In this document: in pieces, positions 24,933 to 37,298 of the stretch
Layout of the letters: the number at the start of each line of letters is the position of its first letter
Numbering within the stretch: position 1 is the stretch's first letter
From: Lampris incognitus
Taxonomy: Eukaryota; Chordata; Actinopteri; Lampriformes; Lampridae
Direction of reading: 5' to 3'
DNA length: 64,000 nt
Assembly (NCBI RefSeq): GCF_029633865.1
Contig: NC_079216.1
Coordinates: 17,024,505-17,088,504, forward strand
Notes under the pieces: model-generated
Databases searched by the model: none
The model's input: the letters and a program-made list of their open reading frames with translations, nothing else
Told to the model about the DNA's origin: nothing
Program-made: the position numbers and the translations under genes

Positions 24933-25687
24933 TAAACTGGATGTGGCTCCAGGTGGGAGGGTCATGCAGTCTGGAACGTGCACATCGGTAGTGACAGTGC
25001 ATGTGATATGGAGGGCCGTGTGTGTGTGCAGCTTTTCATATCAACCCAACATTACACCAGCTGATTCCAGCGGCCGGCGCTCCTCTGTCCAGCTGAAGGT
25101 GTGTTAATCTGTGATGTTGGGGGGTGGGAATGGAAACCTGCATACGCACGGCCCCATGGTTAAACACCACTCATGCAGACCGTGCATGCAATACTCCAGG
25201 GTTTTCTGGTCATGAGAGAAACAGAGACACAGAAAAGGGCACTCTTTAGAGTCGAGAGGACACAAACCAGACCAAAGTTAAAGGGGATTCATTAAAACGA
25301 GAGCGGTGTCAGTTTACTGACGCCGCCGTAAATCCGCTACCTCGAGGGCCATTGCCTATCAAATACAAATATAAAAATCTCTGCAGAGTGGTTGACATTA
25401 AATTCCGGTAATTGAACTTGTGAGGTAAAAAAGTCCAACTTCAGATGAGCTCCGCTGAGGGCTGGCTGAGGTGTTAGAAAGATGATTGGAGCAGGAAAAC
25501 AAAAACAACACTGGGACACAAACAGTCAGTCAGCCTGTTAGCTTAACCCAAGGCACCAGTTACTGCTCCACTGAGAAGATGTGGACGAGCTCATGAAGTC
25601 CAGTGTAGAGCTGCACAGAATCCCCCGCTTCTGAGGATGCACTTAAAGTAGGTATCATGTGAAGGGCTGCTGCTGCTGCTTCTGCTT
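24933..25687. other. Non-repetitive intergenic stretch
   Basis: No coding or repeat feature recognised. Confidence 0.5.
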
Positions 25688-25689
25688 CT

Positions 25690-25812
25690 TCTTCTGCTGC
25701 TGTTTCTTCTTCTTCTTCTTCTTCTTCTTCTTCTTCTTCTTCTTCTTCTTCTTCTTCTTCTTCTTCTTCTTCTTCTTCTTCCTCCTCCTCCTCCTCCTCC
25801 TCCTCCTCCTCC
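25690..25812 (+). repeat. (TTC)n(TCC)n pyrimidine tract
   Basis: Polypyrimidine trinucleotide repeats, about 25 TTC then about 10 TCC, immediately precede a SINE. Homopurine-homopyrimidine mirror sequence of this kind can form triplex DNA. Confidence 0.95.
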
Positions 25813-25813
25813 C

Positions 25814-25972
25814 ACGGTGGTGTAGTGGTTGGCGCAGTCGCCTCACAGCAAGAAGGTCCTGGGTTTGAGCCCTGGGGTAGTCCAACCTTGGGGTGGGTTT
25901 CCTCTGGGGGCTCCAGTTTCTTCCCACAGTCCAGACATGTAGGTCAGGTGAATCGGCCATACTAAATTGTCC

Positions 25973-26055
<83 letters not shown>

Positions 26056-26190
26056 GGCCCTGTGATTGCCTGGCGGCCTGTCCAGGGTGTCTCCCCGCCT
26101 GCCACCCAATGACTGCTGGGATAGGCTCCAGCATCCCTGCGACCCTGACAACAGGATAAGTGGTTTGGATAATGGATTATTATTATTATC
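25814..26190 (+). mobile_element. SINE family 1, plus strand, interrupted by a (GT)n expansion
   Basis: The tRNA-like head CACGGTGGTGTAGTGGTTGG, with B-box-like GGGTTTGAGCC, is followed by the shared body and a tail ending GGATAATGGATTATTATTAT. A pure GT run at 25977-26055 sits inside the body where other copies have only GTGTG. Confidence 0.85.
25977..26055 (+). repeat. (GT)n microsatellite inside a SINE
   Basis: About 39 GT units, apparently grown from a short GTGTG seed in the SINE body. Confidence 0.95.
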
Positions 26191-27474
26191 ATTATCATTA
26201 TCCAGGTCATTGGGGACAGTCTGCTTTAGAGTAAAAGACCCTAAGTGTGGGAACTTCATGAATATTCTTCAATAAAATTCGTTTTTATTTGTTTTAACCA
26301 TCCGTCCTAATCTCTGAGAGAGGGACTAGCATCCGGTTGAGAAAAAAAACAACTGTAATTTCAATCTGCAGACCTCAAGTTAAAGTTAATGTCTGGGTTT
26401 ACCTATAGCTTTGTTGTGTATGCATTGTACAAAGAAATTATCAGTCTATCTGAAGATAAAAGAATATGTCACCCCCCCCCCACACACACACACCTTCGAG
26501 GAATAGATCCTGCCTTTAAAATCAAAATGTTGACAGACATCAGAAAAATAAACTGCAGCATCAAGACACACACACGAACGGCGTTGTGTTATTTCCTCTT
26601 ACGGTTTCAAACTGGAGGTTATTACGTGTCAGTGCCTATATTTCGGCCTCACTACTGGATTTGCAGCTAGACCAGTTGGGTGCAGATGCAGGAGAAACAG
26701 TTTGGCCAGAATCTACAAAGCCGATAAAAAGGAGAACAAACAGAATGCAGCCTGGTTACCAGCTGTTGCTGGGGACACACCATCATGTTGTGGCCTTCTT
26801 CCTTTACATGACAGATGTCATGGTCATGGTTGAGGGGAGGCAGAACTGGACTGTTAAAGGGCAGAAATAAATCTGGGAGAAACACACCAGGACATAAGAT
26901 TCTTTTATCCCTGTTACTCCTTCAGCCTGGCACAGAGGTTTGGAAATTAGTCGGCTGTCTGTATGTTCCTGGGTTCTCCACAGTCCTTAGTCAGGTTCTG
27001 CCAGCCACTCAGGATGTTAATAGGGACAGGAGGACTCGGCAGTTGTAGTACTACAAATGATCTGATTCAAAGCCTTGTACACCGGACCAATACACATTTA
27101 ATGCCCCTCTGACCTGACCCGTGACTCTCCTCCAGAGGTCCTTATTCCAGAATGGAGGCCCCCCCTTGTAACCATGGTGACCACGGTAAATTACCTGGAG
27201 ATGCATTCATCTGATGTCCATGAGTGTTTTGTGTATTTAACCCCTTGGTTTATCCTGGAGCTTTTCACCCGATTCTTTGATCTGACCACTATAAATATTT
27301 ATTGATCCCAGCTGCCACTTTGTCGCCTGATTCAAGAACAGAATGAATTTGAGTTTCCAGTCACTAATTCATCTGAACTGTGTGTAACTGTGCTGTGTAC
27401 AGCACACACTGCACAAATCCGATTCTGCCTCTTAATATTCTCAGATTACCATACCAATAATCTCTGATTCACTA
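26191..27474. other. Intergenic stretch, mostly non-repetitive
   Basis: A short poly-C/CA run occurs at 26471-26492. No exon could be supported. Confidence 0.5.
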
Positions 27475-27475
27475 T

Positions 27476-29941
27476 GGAAGCCCATTTCTGCCATGTTAAT
27501 AAAAAAAAGGTTGCGTAATTGTGACTTTATTTCTTGCAATTACAACTTTAATTCTCGCAATTCCGACTTTATTTCTCGGAATTCTGACTTAATTTCTCAC
27601 AATTCCGACTTTATTTATCGGACTTCCGACTTAATTTCTCACAATTCCGACTTAATTTCTCGGAATTCTGACGTAATTTCTCGCAGTTGCGACTTTATTT
27701 CTCACAATTCCGACTTAATTTCTCGGAATTCTGACGTAATTTCTCACAATTCCGACTTTATTTCTCACAATTCGAACTTTATTTCTCGGAATTCTGACTT
27801 AATTTCTCGCAGTTGCAACTTTATTTCTCACAATTCCGACTTTATTTCTCGCAGTTCCGACTTTATTTCTCACAATTCCGACTTTATTTCTCACAATTCC
27901 GACTTTATTTCTCGCAGTTCCGACTTTATTTCTCACAATTCCGACTTTATTTCTCACAATTCCGACTTTATTTCTCGCAGTTCCGACTTTATTTCTCACA
28001 ATTCCGACTTTGTTTCTCGGAATTCCGACTTTATTTCTCGGAATTCTGAATTAATTTCTCGTAGTTGCAACTTTATTTCTCACAATTCCGACTTTATTTC
28101 TCGCAGTTCCGACTTTATTTCTCGCAATTCTGACTTTGTTTCTCACAATTCCGACTTTATGTCTCGGAATTCTGACTTAATTTCTCATAGTTCCGACTTT
28201 ATTTCTCGCAATTCCGACTTTATTTCTTGCAATTCCGACTTTATTTCTCACAATTCCGACTTTATTTCTTGCAGTTCCGACTTTATTTCTCGCAATTCCG
28301 ACTTTATTTCTCACAATTCCGACTTTATTTCTTGCAGTTCCGACTTTATTTCTCGCAATTCCGACTTTATTTCTCACAATTCCGACTTTATTTCTCACAA
28401 TTCCGACTTTATTTCTCGCAGTTCCGACTTTATTTCTCACAATTCCGACTTTATTTCTCACAATTCCGACTTTATTTCTCGCAGTTCCGACTTTATTTCT
28501 CACAATTCCGACTTTGTTTCTCGGAATTCCGACTTTATTTCTCGGAATTCTGACTTAATTTCTCGTAGTTGCAACTTTATTTCTCACAATTCCGACTTTA
28601 TTTCTCGCAGTTCCGACTTTATTTCTCGCAATTCTGACTTTGTTTCTCACAATTCCGACTTTATTTCTTGCAGTTCCGACTTTATTTCTCGCAATTCCGA
28701 CTTTATTTCTCACAATTCCGACTTTATTTCTCGCAGTTCCGACTTTATTTCTCGCAATTCCGACTTTATTTCTCACAATTCCGACTTTATTTCTCGGAAT
28801 TCTGACTTAATTTCTCATAGTTGCGTCTTTATTTCTCGCAATTCCGACTTTAGTTCTTGCAATTCCGACTTTATTTCTCACAATTCCGACTTTATTTCTC
28901 GCAGTTCCGACTTTATTTCTCGCAATTCCGACTTTATTTCTCACAATTCCGACTTTATTTCTCGCAGTTCCGACTTTATTTCTCACAATTCCGACTTTAT
29001 TTCTCACAATTCCGACTTTATTTCTCGGAATTCTGACTTAATTTCTCATAGTTGCGACTTTATTTCTCGCAATTCCGACTTAAGTTCTTGCAATTCCGAC
29101 TTTATTTCTCACAATTCCGACTTTATTTCTCGCAGTTCCGACTTTATTTCTCGCAATTCCGACTTTATTTCTCACAATTCCGACTTTATTTCTCGCAGTT
29201 CCGACTTTATTTCTCGCAATTCCGACTTTATTTCTCACAATTCCGACTTTATTTCTCGCAATTCCGACTTTATTTCTCGCAATTCCGACTTTATTTCTCA
29301 CAGTTCCGACTTTATGTCTCGCAATTCCGACTTTATTTCTCGCAGTTGCGACTTTATTTCTCGCAATTCCGACTTTATTTCTCACAATTCCGAATTTATT
29401 TCTCGCAATTCCGAATTTATTTCTCACAATTCCGACTTTATTTCTCGGAATTCTGACTTAATTTCTCATAGTTCCGACTTTATTTCTCGTAATTCCGACT
29501 TTAGTTCTTGCAATTCCGACTTTATTTCTCACAATTCCGACTTTATTTCTCGCAGTTCCGACTTTATTTCTCGCAATTCCGACTTTATTTCTCACAATTC
29601 CGACTTTATTTCTCGCAGTTCCGACTTTATTTCTCGCAATTCCGACTTTATTTCTCACAATTCCGACTTTATTTCTCGCAATTCCGACTTTATTTCTTGC
29701 AATTCCGACTTTATTTCTCACAATTCTGACTTTATGTCTCGGAATTCCGACTTTATTTCTCGCAGTTGCGACTTTATTTCTCGCAAGTCTGACTTTATTT
29801 CTTGCAATAAATAGAGAAGAAAGAAATAAAGAAATAAAAAGAAGTAGAGAAATAAAGAGAGAGAAATCAAGTCAGAATTCCGAGAAATGAAGTCGCAATT
29901 AAGCAAACTTCTTTTTTTTTATGTGGCGGAAACGGGCTTCC
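27476..29941. mobile_element. Inverted-repeat-bounded element filled with a 21-bp minisatellite
   Basis: The left end (GGAAGCCCATTTCTGCCA, then a run of A, then TTGCGTAATTGTGACTT) and the reverse complement of the right end (GGAAGCCCGTTTCCGCCA, a run of A, then TTTGCTTAATTGCGACTT) are inverted repeats of about 60 bp. The interior is a tandem array, and a few units near the right end (29855-29900) are in reverse orientation. No target duplication could be recognised. Best read as a non-autonomous DNA-transposon-like unit whose interior expanded. Confidence 0.7.
27525..29815 (+). repeat. 21-bp minisatellite, about 108 copies
   Basis: The unit contains ATTCCGACTTTATTTCTC plus a variable three bases (CGC, CAC, TGC or GGA). 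Because 21 is a multiple of three, stop-free frames appear on both strands; the 773-codon frame (FISRNSD-type units) is a by-product. Higher-order structure is visible. A 63-bp trio of variants repeats at 27820-28010. Marker variants (TTTGTTTCTCGGAATTCC) recur near 28010 and 28510, about 24 units apart. Confidence 0.97.
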
Positions 29942-29945
29942 GTCG

Positions 29946-30228
29946 ATACACCGATAGGTGAACACTATCATTAAAAAAGTGCCGTGAAATGTGTCCATAT
30001 GTGGATTTTCCCCCCCATCTCTTGGAATAGAAACGTGTACTCGTCTCTAGCAAATCCGCACTCATACTTGCTCTTTCTGGGTCTTTCTCTCGTCAGATGT
30101 CTTTTTTTGATTTCCTGGATTATACAGTCTGCTACCTTGCTGCTCCCCAAAGCTTTTGATAAAAATCCAAAAGAATCTGCTTGGCTCACAGAGAAAAAAG
30201 GCACCTACTGCAGGAGGGATGAAGAGAC

Positions 30229-30231
<3 letters not shown>
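29946..30231. other. Short non-repetitive stretch
   Basis: No feature recognised. Confidence 0.5.
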
Positions 30232-30590
<359 letters not shown>

Positions 30591-30658
30591 AGGGGTCATT
30601 GGGTTAGAGGTTGAATGAAGTGTTCCAAATGATGAGTTGTGTACATTGTCAGGCTTTT

Positions 30659-30662
<4 letters not shown>

Positions 30663-30720
<58 letters not shown>
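30663..30720 (+). repeat. (GT)n microsatellite
   Basis: About 29 GT units. Confidence 0.95.
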
Positions 30721-30722
<2 letters not shown>

Positions 30723-31410
30723 TCTGTAGATTCTTTTATACTTTATTATATACTTTGTATCTGTCTTATTCTACTTAATGTTTGTATAGATTGTGTGAGT
30801 GTTTTGCGACTTGACCACCTGAATTTCCCCGTTGGCGGTAATAGAACAATAAACTTTACCTTGCCCTTGGTGGAAGGGTGACGCGCTTGGAACAAAAATG
30901 CAATCGAGGAGAAAAACAGTGGACATTTTTTTTTTGTTGCTTGTTTCTAAAAGCCTAGTCAAGGCTATACAACACCTTGCTCATATTGAGGTAACCGCCG
31001 AAACCACGTACGCTCCACACCATGTAAAAAGCATGATGTGTTGCCATGGAAACTCCATCGTGCGTCGCCGGAGTGATGGGATGCAATGAATGTGAACTGC
31101 TGAACGTGGTGCGGTGATGGACAGACCCATGCATCTGTGGTGGTGCGAGCCTGAGTATACCGCTGCTGCTGTCCTGTTCGCTGAACCCTGTGTTAGTACT
31201 CTCTAGCTGGCTGTGGCACAGTCGATGTGGAGGAGAGCCCGCCCACCATGGTGCAAATGCCCCACTGCCCCAGGAAACTCATCACTCAAGAGTGGCTTTT
31301 GTCTTTATCAGAGTCCACTCACATTCTGTCTCGCTCTCTGTCATTTCACTATCATCTGTGATCATTATGGGATAATAAATAATAATAATAATAATAAAAT
31401 TATAATAATG
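30721..31410. other. Intergenic stretch with a LINE-like 3' tail
   Basis: The segment 30810-30865 (CCTGAATTTCCCCGTTGGCG, then AATAAACTTTACC) resembles a 3' tail common to fish LINE copies. The rest is unassigned. Confidence 0.45.
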
Positions 31411-31640
31411 TGTGATGGCCTGGCGGCCTGTCCTGGGTGTCTCCCCGCCTGCCGCCCAATGACTGCTGGGAAAGGTCCCAGTATCCTCGCGACCCTGAGA
31501 GCAGGATAAGCAGTTGGGATAATGGATGGATGGATAATAATAATTTTATTTACTATATAGCGCTTTTCTAAAACAATGCCACAAAGTGCTTCACAAAAAA
31601 ATAAACCCAGACAAGGCGAAAACAAGAGTAAGACCAAACA
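31411..31640 (+). mobile_element. SINE family 1 tail fragment followed by a reversed LINE 3' tail
   Basis: 31411-31535 matches the body and tail of the family 1 SINE (GGCCTGGCGGCCTGTCCTGG, then GGATAATGGATGGATGG). 31536-31640 (TTTATTTACTATATAGCGCT, then CACAAAGTGCTTCACA) is the reverse complement of a tail seen at many fish LINE ends. Confidence 0.65.
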
Positions 31641-31856
31641 AGGAAGCGCAAAAACAAAAACAGCAGAAATATATTTTTCCATCTCTTGCAAGTGTGTTGT
31701 GACCCTTGACCTCCTTGTGATCTTTGTGCATTGCCGGCACCAGCGGATTTTTACTGGGGGTGCTGAGTGGGAGCTTGGCTATTATTTGGGGGGTGCTACT
31801 GAAGTGTGGATATACCGGTATACGCACAAGACCAAATGCAATCACACATGTTGAGT

Positions 31857-31857
31857 G

Positions 31858-31900
<43 letters not shown>
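31857..31900 (+). repeat. (CA)n microsatellite
   Basis: About 21 CA units. Confidence 0.93.
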
Positions 31901-31903
<3 letters not shown>

Positions 31904-32755
31904 GAGTCAGTGACAGAAAACTCATGCACCGTCGCTGAGCGGTTGAGTTTAACTAATTCTGTCTGTCCATTTCATTTAAAGTCTCATTGGACAAGATTCA
32001 ATTAAACACAGGGTTGTAATCTAAATATTTGTGCGATCTAAGCCATTCCATAACTCATGACTCGATGACTTCATTTAGGCTTAAATTACTCAGTTGTTTG
32101 CTTTTACATGGCAGCCATTTCCCCGATGCCCCCCCAGAGAAACCCAAACATGATATGAAATGTGTAGTTATAATAACCTGACAGCGCACAGTCATTAATT
32201 AGCCTCCATAACCTCCCTCAAATTGCCTGTTGTTGCCAGCAGTGTTGGAGATAGCCCAGGTCTAAGTGGTGCTCACAGGGGAATGCTGTGCTAATGCAGT
32301 GAGTCTATGTGTGCTCGTGCCCCTTATCAGCCTGACCACGCTGTCACTCGCTCGGCAGGCCTTTGCGGGGCTGAATTGAGTTTTAATTGGCTCTGCTCCA
32401 TGCTAGCACCCGCCATGCGAGGACAAGATGCTGGTTTCATTTAAAAGTGCCTGCCGGGGACGAGGCTTGCCGATGCCGGCGACACCCAGCTGGGTGGGTT
32501 CAGCCTGTCAATAGAGGGTCCTTCAGGCTACCACGCGTCTGTCCGAGTAATAACGGACAAAGCTCTCAAGCGGTTAGAGATCTGCTGGGGATTAGAATGC
32601 ACTCTTGAACCGAGGCTGCAGAGGTACAGGCCACCCCTGGATGTTTATTGACCCCATGCAGGTTGCACTGAGATGCCAGTTGTGTGCCCAGAGAGCTGCT
32701 GCCTTTGCCACATCCACTTTGTTCTTTGCCAATATATTGCAAACTGGTGGCTGTT
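31901..32755. other. Non-repetitive intergenic stretch, possible regulatory DNA
   Basis: The sequence is free of the repeat families seen elsewhere and contains homeodomain-type TAATTA cores (about 32194-32200 and 32382). No exon supported. Confidence 0.35.
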
Positions 32756-32766
32756 CTTGGCCATAT

Positions 32767-33143
32767 CCCCCCTTTTCTCCCCAATTGTACCCGTCCAATT
32801 ACCCCACTCTTCTGAGCCGCCCTGGTCGCTGCTTCACCCCCTCTGCCAATCCAGGGAGGGCTGCAGACCCCCCCCCCCGATACATGGACGTCACCAGCGC
32901 TTCTTTTCACATGATAGTGAGGAGTTTCGCCAGGGGGACGTAGCATGTGGGAGGGTCACGCTATTCCCCCCAGTTCCCCTTCCACCCCCCAAACAGGTGC
33001 CCTGACCGACCAGAGGAGGCACTAGTGCAGTGACCACCACATCCGGCTTCCCACCCGCAGACATGGCCAACTGTGTCTGTAGGGAGGTAACACGGGGATT
33101 CGACCCGGCGATGGAATAGCCCCCCATGCTACCCGGACGTCCC
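32767..33143 (-). mobile_element. SINE family 2, full length with 11-bp target duplication
   Basis: This is the reverse complement of the copy at 7920-8345. The tail TTCTCCCCAATTGTACCC comes first and the tRNA-like head ends at ACCCGGACGTCC. Exact direct repeats CTTGGCCATAT flank it at 32756-32766 and 33144-33154. Confidence 0.88.
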
Positions 33144-33154
33144 CTTGGCCATAT

Positions 33155-34225
33155 TCTTCTGCACCATCTCCCTGCTGTGCCTGTCTGTTTAAACTCTTTC
33201 CCAAACGCGCCGCTGCCATCTGGTCTCACCCCTTGCCACAGGCTAAGAGCCAGGGCTCAGTGCTAGACACACTTGTCGACTTGCTGTGTATGTGGGTCTA
33301 ACTGTCAGGTGATGGCGGATATCAGAATCCATAATGTAGCTCAAGACGCCTCTCAGAGGAGGCACTGGTTCAAGAGCTGCTGACCCGCATCTCACAGCAG
33401 TGTGTTCACTGTCACAAATCATTGAAGGATGACACTTCATGAATATGTGATGGCTGAGAAGGCTGGTGGAAAAACAACACAGAGCCTTGAACTGCGTGAG
33501 CCCACAGAGCCTCGGCGACTTATATGAATAATCACTCAACAAAAACAATCAAGCAAAGGGGTGGCGGGACGGAAACAGGCGAAACAGATGAAGAACACGT
33601 GCAGGTCTGTGACAGTCTATTTTGTTCCCAGACAAAAACAAAGATGTGACGTGTTTGGAAAAAAGAGGGGTGAATTAAAATCTGCAAAAGGAAAGAAAAT
33701 GCTCAAGGCTATGCTTTCTCAATATTAGCTGACACAGGAAAGTGAAAACACAGTGAAGTAAAAAGCAGCGAGTTCAGCTCCAGATTGCATCTCAAATAAG
33801 TTCAATGGTGGGTTGTGTATAATACGCTACAAAGAAAATTCAACTGGTTTCAACTTTTGACACGTGAACCAACAGGTCTGTAAAAACAACAGACAGTTGT
33901 CTCTGTCATCTGTCAACCTACCAGCCTCTGCACAATCTGCTGGCTCAATTTGTTTTTTGATAGATGGAGAATCTCTGTCTGGCAGCTCCATAAAGGTAAC
34001 CTGATCTCCCAGTTAACATCCAAAAGGAGCGCATGGAGCCAGCAGAGAAACAGCCCTGTGCCAACATCTTCAAAGCTCTGCGCTGCAGGGATCAGGCCTT
34101 CAGCCCAGCTGCAGCTCTGCCCTCCTTTAAAACAAGCCTCAACATGCTGCTACTCAAGAAAGGCTTTTCCTTCCTTCTTAAAGGGAACTTTCCCTGCTCA
34201 TAATGTGCACATCCAGGAAGTACCG
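33155..34225. other. Intergenic stretch, unassigned
   Basis: A GTG/ATG-led open frame of 225 codons (33950-34627) overlaps the start of the following LINE and is not a host gene. Nothing else recognised. Confidence 0.45.
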
Positions 34226-34676
34226 ATGGTCTATATTGTGTATCAAAACTTGAGCTGCTTTAGTGCAACTCATACTTATAGAGGAAACAGTATTTTCCTG
34301 TTCAGAGCGCATGCTGCTCCCTGTACCAGCATGCATTGCGCGAGGAAGCAACCGTCTTGCTGTGTCTGGGACTTTTGTCTATGTTTTATGTCAGAAAAGC
34401 ATCGTGTCTATGGAAGTGAGGAGTTGTTGTACATCAGGAAGACTGCATTTGGCAATTTGGGACTATCTGCCAACGTTCCAGAGGATATACTGGTTGTAAA
34501 CAACACTGGATCGCCACCCTGGGGAAATACACCTAGCACAGGGAGACGGAGAACAGGGGCGGTCTCCAGGTTCGGGAGACGGCCCTATCGGCCCCCACTG
34601 CCGGCACTGATCCTATCCAGCGTGTGATCCCTCAAAAATAAAATGGATGAACTTTTGTCATTAACACAAACCGACT

Positions 34677-34762
34677 GCCACCCAATGTCTGCTGGAGTAG
34701 GCTCCGGCATCCCCGCGACCCTGACTAGCATAAACGGTTTGGATAATGGATGGATGGACAGA
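34677..34762 (+). mobile_element. SINE family 1 tail fragment inside the LINE
   Basis: The segment CTGCCACCCAATGTCTGCTG through GGATAATGGATGGATGG matches the last 85 bases of the family 1 SINE and breaks the LINE reading frame between its 5' segment and endonuclease. Confidence 0.75.
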
Positions 34763-35315
34763 GACTGCTCAGTCTTCAGCTTCCCCGAGACAGGGCTGGA
34801 TCAATCGGTCCCTGATCAAGCGGTAACCCCCCCCCGGCTTCACTATCTTCAGAGCCAACAAGTCAGACGAAAAAGGCGGAGGTATTTGTCTCATGGCCAA
34901 TCAGCGCTGGTGTAACGACACAACAACCCCTCGTCGCTGCTGCTCTTATGATCTTAAGTTCGTCAGTTTGAAATGCAGACCGTATTGCCTTCCCAGAGGA
35001 TTCACTTCAGTTGTATTAGCTGGTGTTTACAGTCCACCACAAGCTAACGCTAACACAGCCATTAGCCAACTCTCGCAGCACATTTCCTATGTTGAAACCT
35101 CCAACCCCGACACGTGTGTCGCCGTGTTAGGTGATTTCAACCATACGAATCTTTCCCTCGAACTACCGAGCTATGAGCAACAAGTCACTTGCCATAGCAG
35201 AGAAAACAAAACATTGGGTCACTGCTACATCTCAATTTCAAACGCTTCCCGTGCATTCCCGAGGGCCCCACTGGGGGGGGGGGGGAGCCCGGGAGCCCGA
35301 TCACGCTGTGTTACT

Positions 35316-35358
35316 CCATCCATCCATTATACGAACCGCTTATCCTGCTCTCAGGGCC
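35316..35358 (-). mobile_element. Very short SINE family 1 tail fragment inside the LINE
   Basis: About 43 bases (CATCCATCCATTATACGAAC, then CGCTTATCCTGCTCTCAGGG) match the SINE tail in reverse and replace the expected LINE linker. Confidence 0.65.
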
Positions 35359-35868
35359 CCAAAATACAGACAAAACCTTAAATCCATCAAGAAAACATCA
35401 AAATCTGTCAGGTCCTAGTCCATGGACGCCACTGAAATGCTTCGAGGGTGTTTTAAATGCACTAATTGGAATATATTTAGTGCAGTTTACGACTCCCTCG
35501 ATGAATTCACCGCCACAGTGACGTCATACATCAAGTTCTGCGAGGAAACGTGCATCCCTACCAAAACGGTGACATTGCACGGCAATAAAAAAAAAACCCT
35601 GGTTCTCCAAAGAATTACACCTCCTAAACAAATAAAAGAGCTGGGCATACAAGAACGGAAACAGGGATCAGTACAGAGCAGCCAAGTACAAGTTGCGTGC
35701 TGCAATAAGAAAAGCAAAGTCCAGCTATGCAACAAAACTTTAACAACAATTCTCTTCTCGTAACTCCAGAGCAACATGGAAAAAACGTAAGGAAATGACA
35801 GATCACAAAAAGCCCCTGCTCCCCTCCAGATAATGACCATAACCTCCCAGGTAAATTAAATAAGTTTT

Positions 35869-37279
35869 ATGCAAGGTTTGAAAAACCTATTCCACCCCCC
35901 CACTCCTACTTCAATGCCAACCTTCTGCATCCAGGAGGATGAGGTGAAAGCAACATTCAAGAAGCTGAACATTAGGAAAGCAGCAGGGCCAGATGGCATC
36001 AGTCCTACTTTGTTGAGCCACTGTGCAACACAAATGGCCCCAATATTTTCCACCATATTTAACACTTCTCTAAGTCAATGTACAGTCCCATAGTGCTTCA
36101 AGCTCTCTACCATCATTCCTGTGCCAAAGTCCTCAAAGATCACCAGCCTCAATGACTTCAGACCAGTTGCCGTGACATCTGTGGCCATGAAAGCATTTGA
36201 GCACATCATTTTGTCACACTTGAAATCTTGCACCTTCCCAATGATGGACCCATATCAATTTGCCTATCAGGCCAACCGGTCTGTTGAGGATGCAGTTAGC
36301 ATAGCCTTGCACCATGCCCTGCAACACCTGGAATCACCAAACACCTACACACGCATCCTGTTCATAGACTTTAGTTCTGCCTTCAACTTCATCAACCCAC
36401 TCAAACTCTTTACCATACTCTTGGATATGAACATTGACCCAGCCATATGCCACTGGATTCAGAGCTTCCTGTGGAATAGGCCACAGAGGGTGAAGGTTAA
36501 TAACCTAACCTCATACCCTCTTACCCTCAGTACAGGTGCTCTTCAGGGCTGTGTTCTTTCCCCCTGGCTCTTCTCACTTTACACCACCCACTTTACATCC
36601 ATGGATAGATCTGTGAAAATAATAAAATACACAGACGACACAACCATTGTAGGCCTCATCTCCAACAATGATGAAACCCAGTACTGCACTGAAGTAGACC
36701 AAGCTGTCACTTGGTGTGCAAACAACAATCTTCTGCTTAATACAGCCAAAACCCAAGAACTCATTATTGACTTCCGATGCATGCCAAATCCTAAAACACC
36801 TATACAAATGAACGGAGATCCCAACACCACCACCGACTCTTTTAAGTTCCTTGGAACATACATCAGCAATAACCTGAAGTGGAAAATTAACCCTGAACAC
36901 ATCATTGCAAAAGCTCAACAATGACTTTACTTTCTTAGGCAGCTTAAAAAAATACCGGATCAAACATCAACTGCTCGTTCTGTTTTACTCCATTATCGAG
37001 TCCATCATAACATCTTCTATTACAGTATGGTACAGCGGCACGGACAGTCAAACATGGAAAAAACTGCAGCAGATTGTCAACAAGGCATCCCAAATTATAG
37101 GCAACCCACTACCCTCAGCTGAACCTCTACATACTAACCGGACTGTAAAGCGAGCAAAGAAGATCATCTACAACCCCTCACATCCTGCTCATCACCTCTT
37201 CCAGCTCCTTCCCTCAGGGAGGCACTACAGGTCACTGTCCACTAAGGCTAAATGCTTCGCTAACAGTTTTTCCCCCTAG
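35869..37279 (+). pseudogene. Reverse transcriptase of the L2-like LINE, disabled
   Basis: The RT core is clear: [63 protein letters not shown], and the catalytic box as YTDD in [15 protein letters not shown] at about 36091-36093 interrupts it before the fingers. A frameshift near 36920 separates the C-terminal part (SHPAHHLFQLLPSGRHYRSL). It cannot encode an active enzyme. Confidence 0.88.
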
Positions 37280-37298
37280 CTATAAGGACACTGAATTC

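Noticed and set aside
25814-25875. tRNA gene
   Set aside because: Pol III boxes are those of the SINE head. The cloverleaf is degenerate and the same head recurs in many copies.
27820-29400. CRISPR-like array
   Set aside because: Repeats are directly adjacent without unique spacers, in a vertebrate genome. It is a minisatellite.
27493-29814. 773-codon open frame as a repetitive protein gene
   Set aside because: It is an in-phase 21-bp minisatellite. Several other frames are equally open, and there are no signs of coding selection.
33950-34627. 225-codon open frame
   Set aside because: Its C-terminal half is the 5' segment of the L2-like LINE. The first half has no recognisable similarity.
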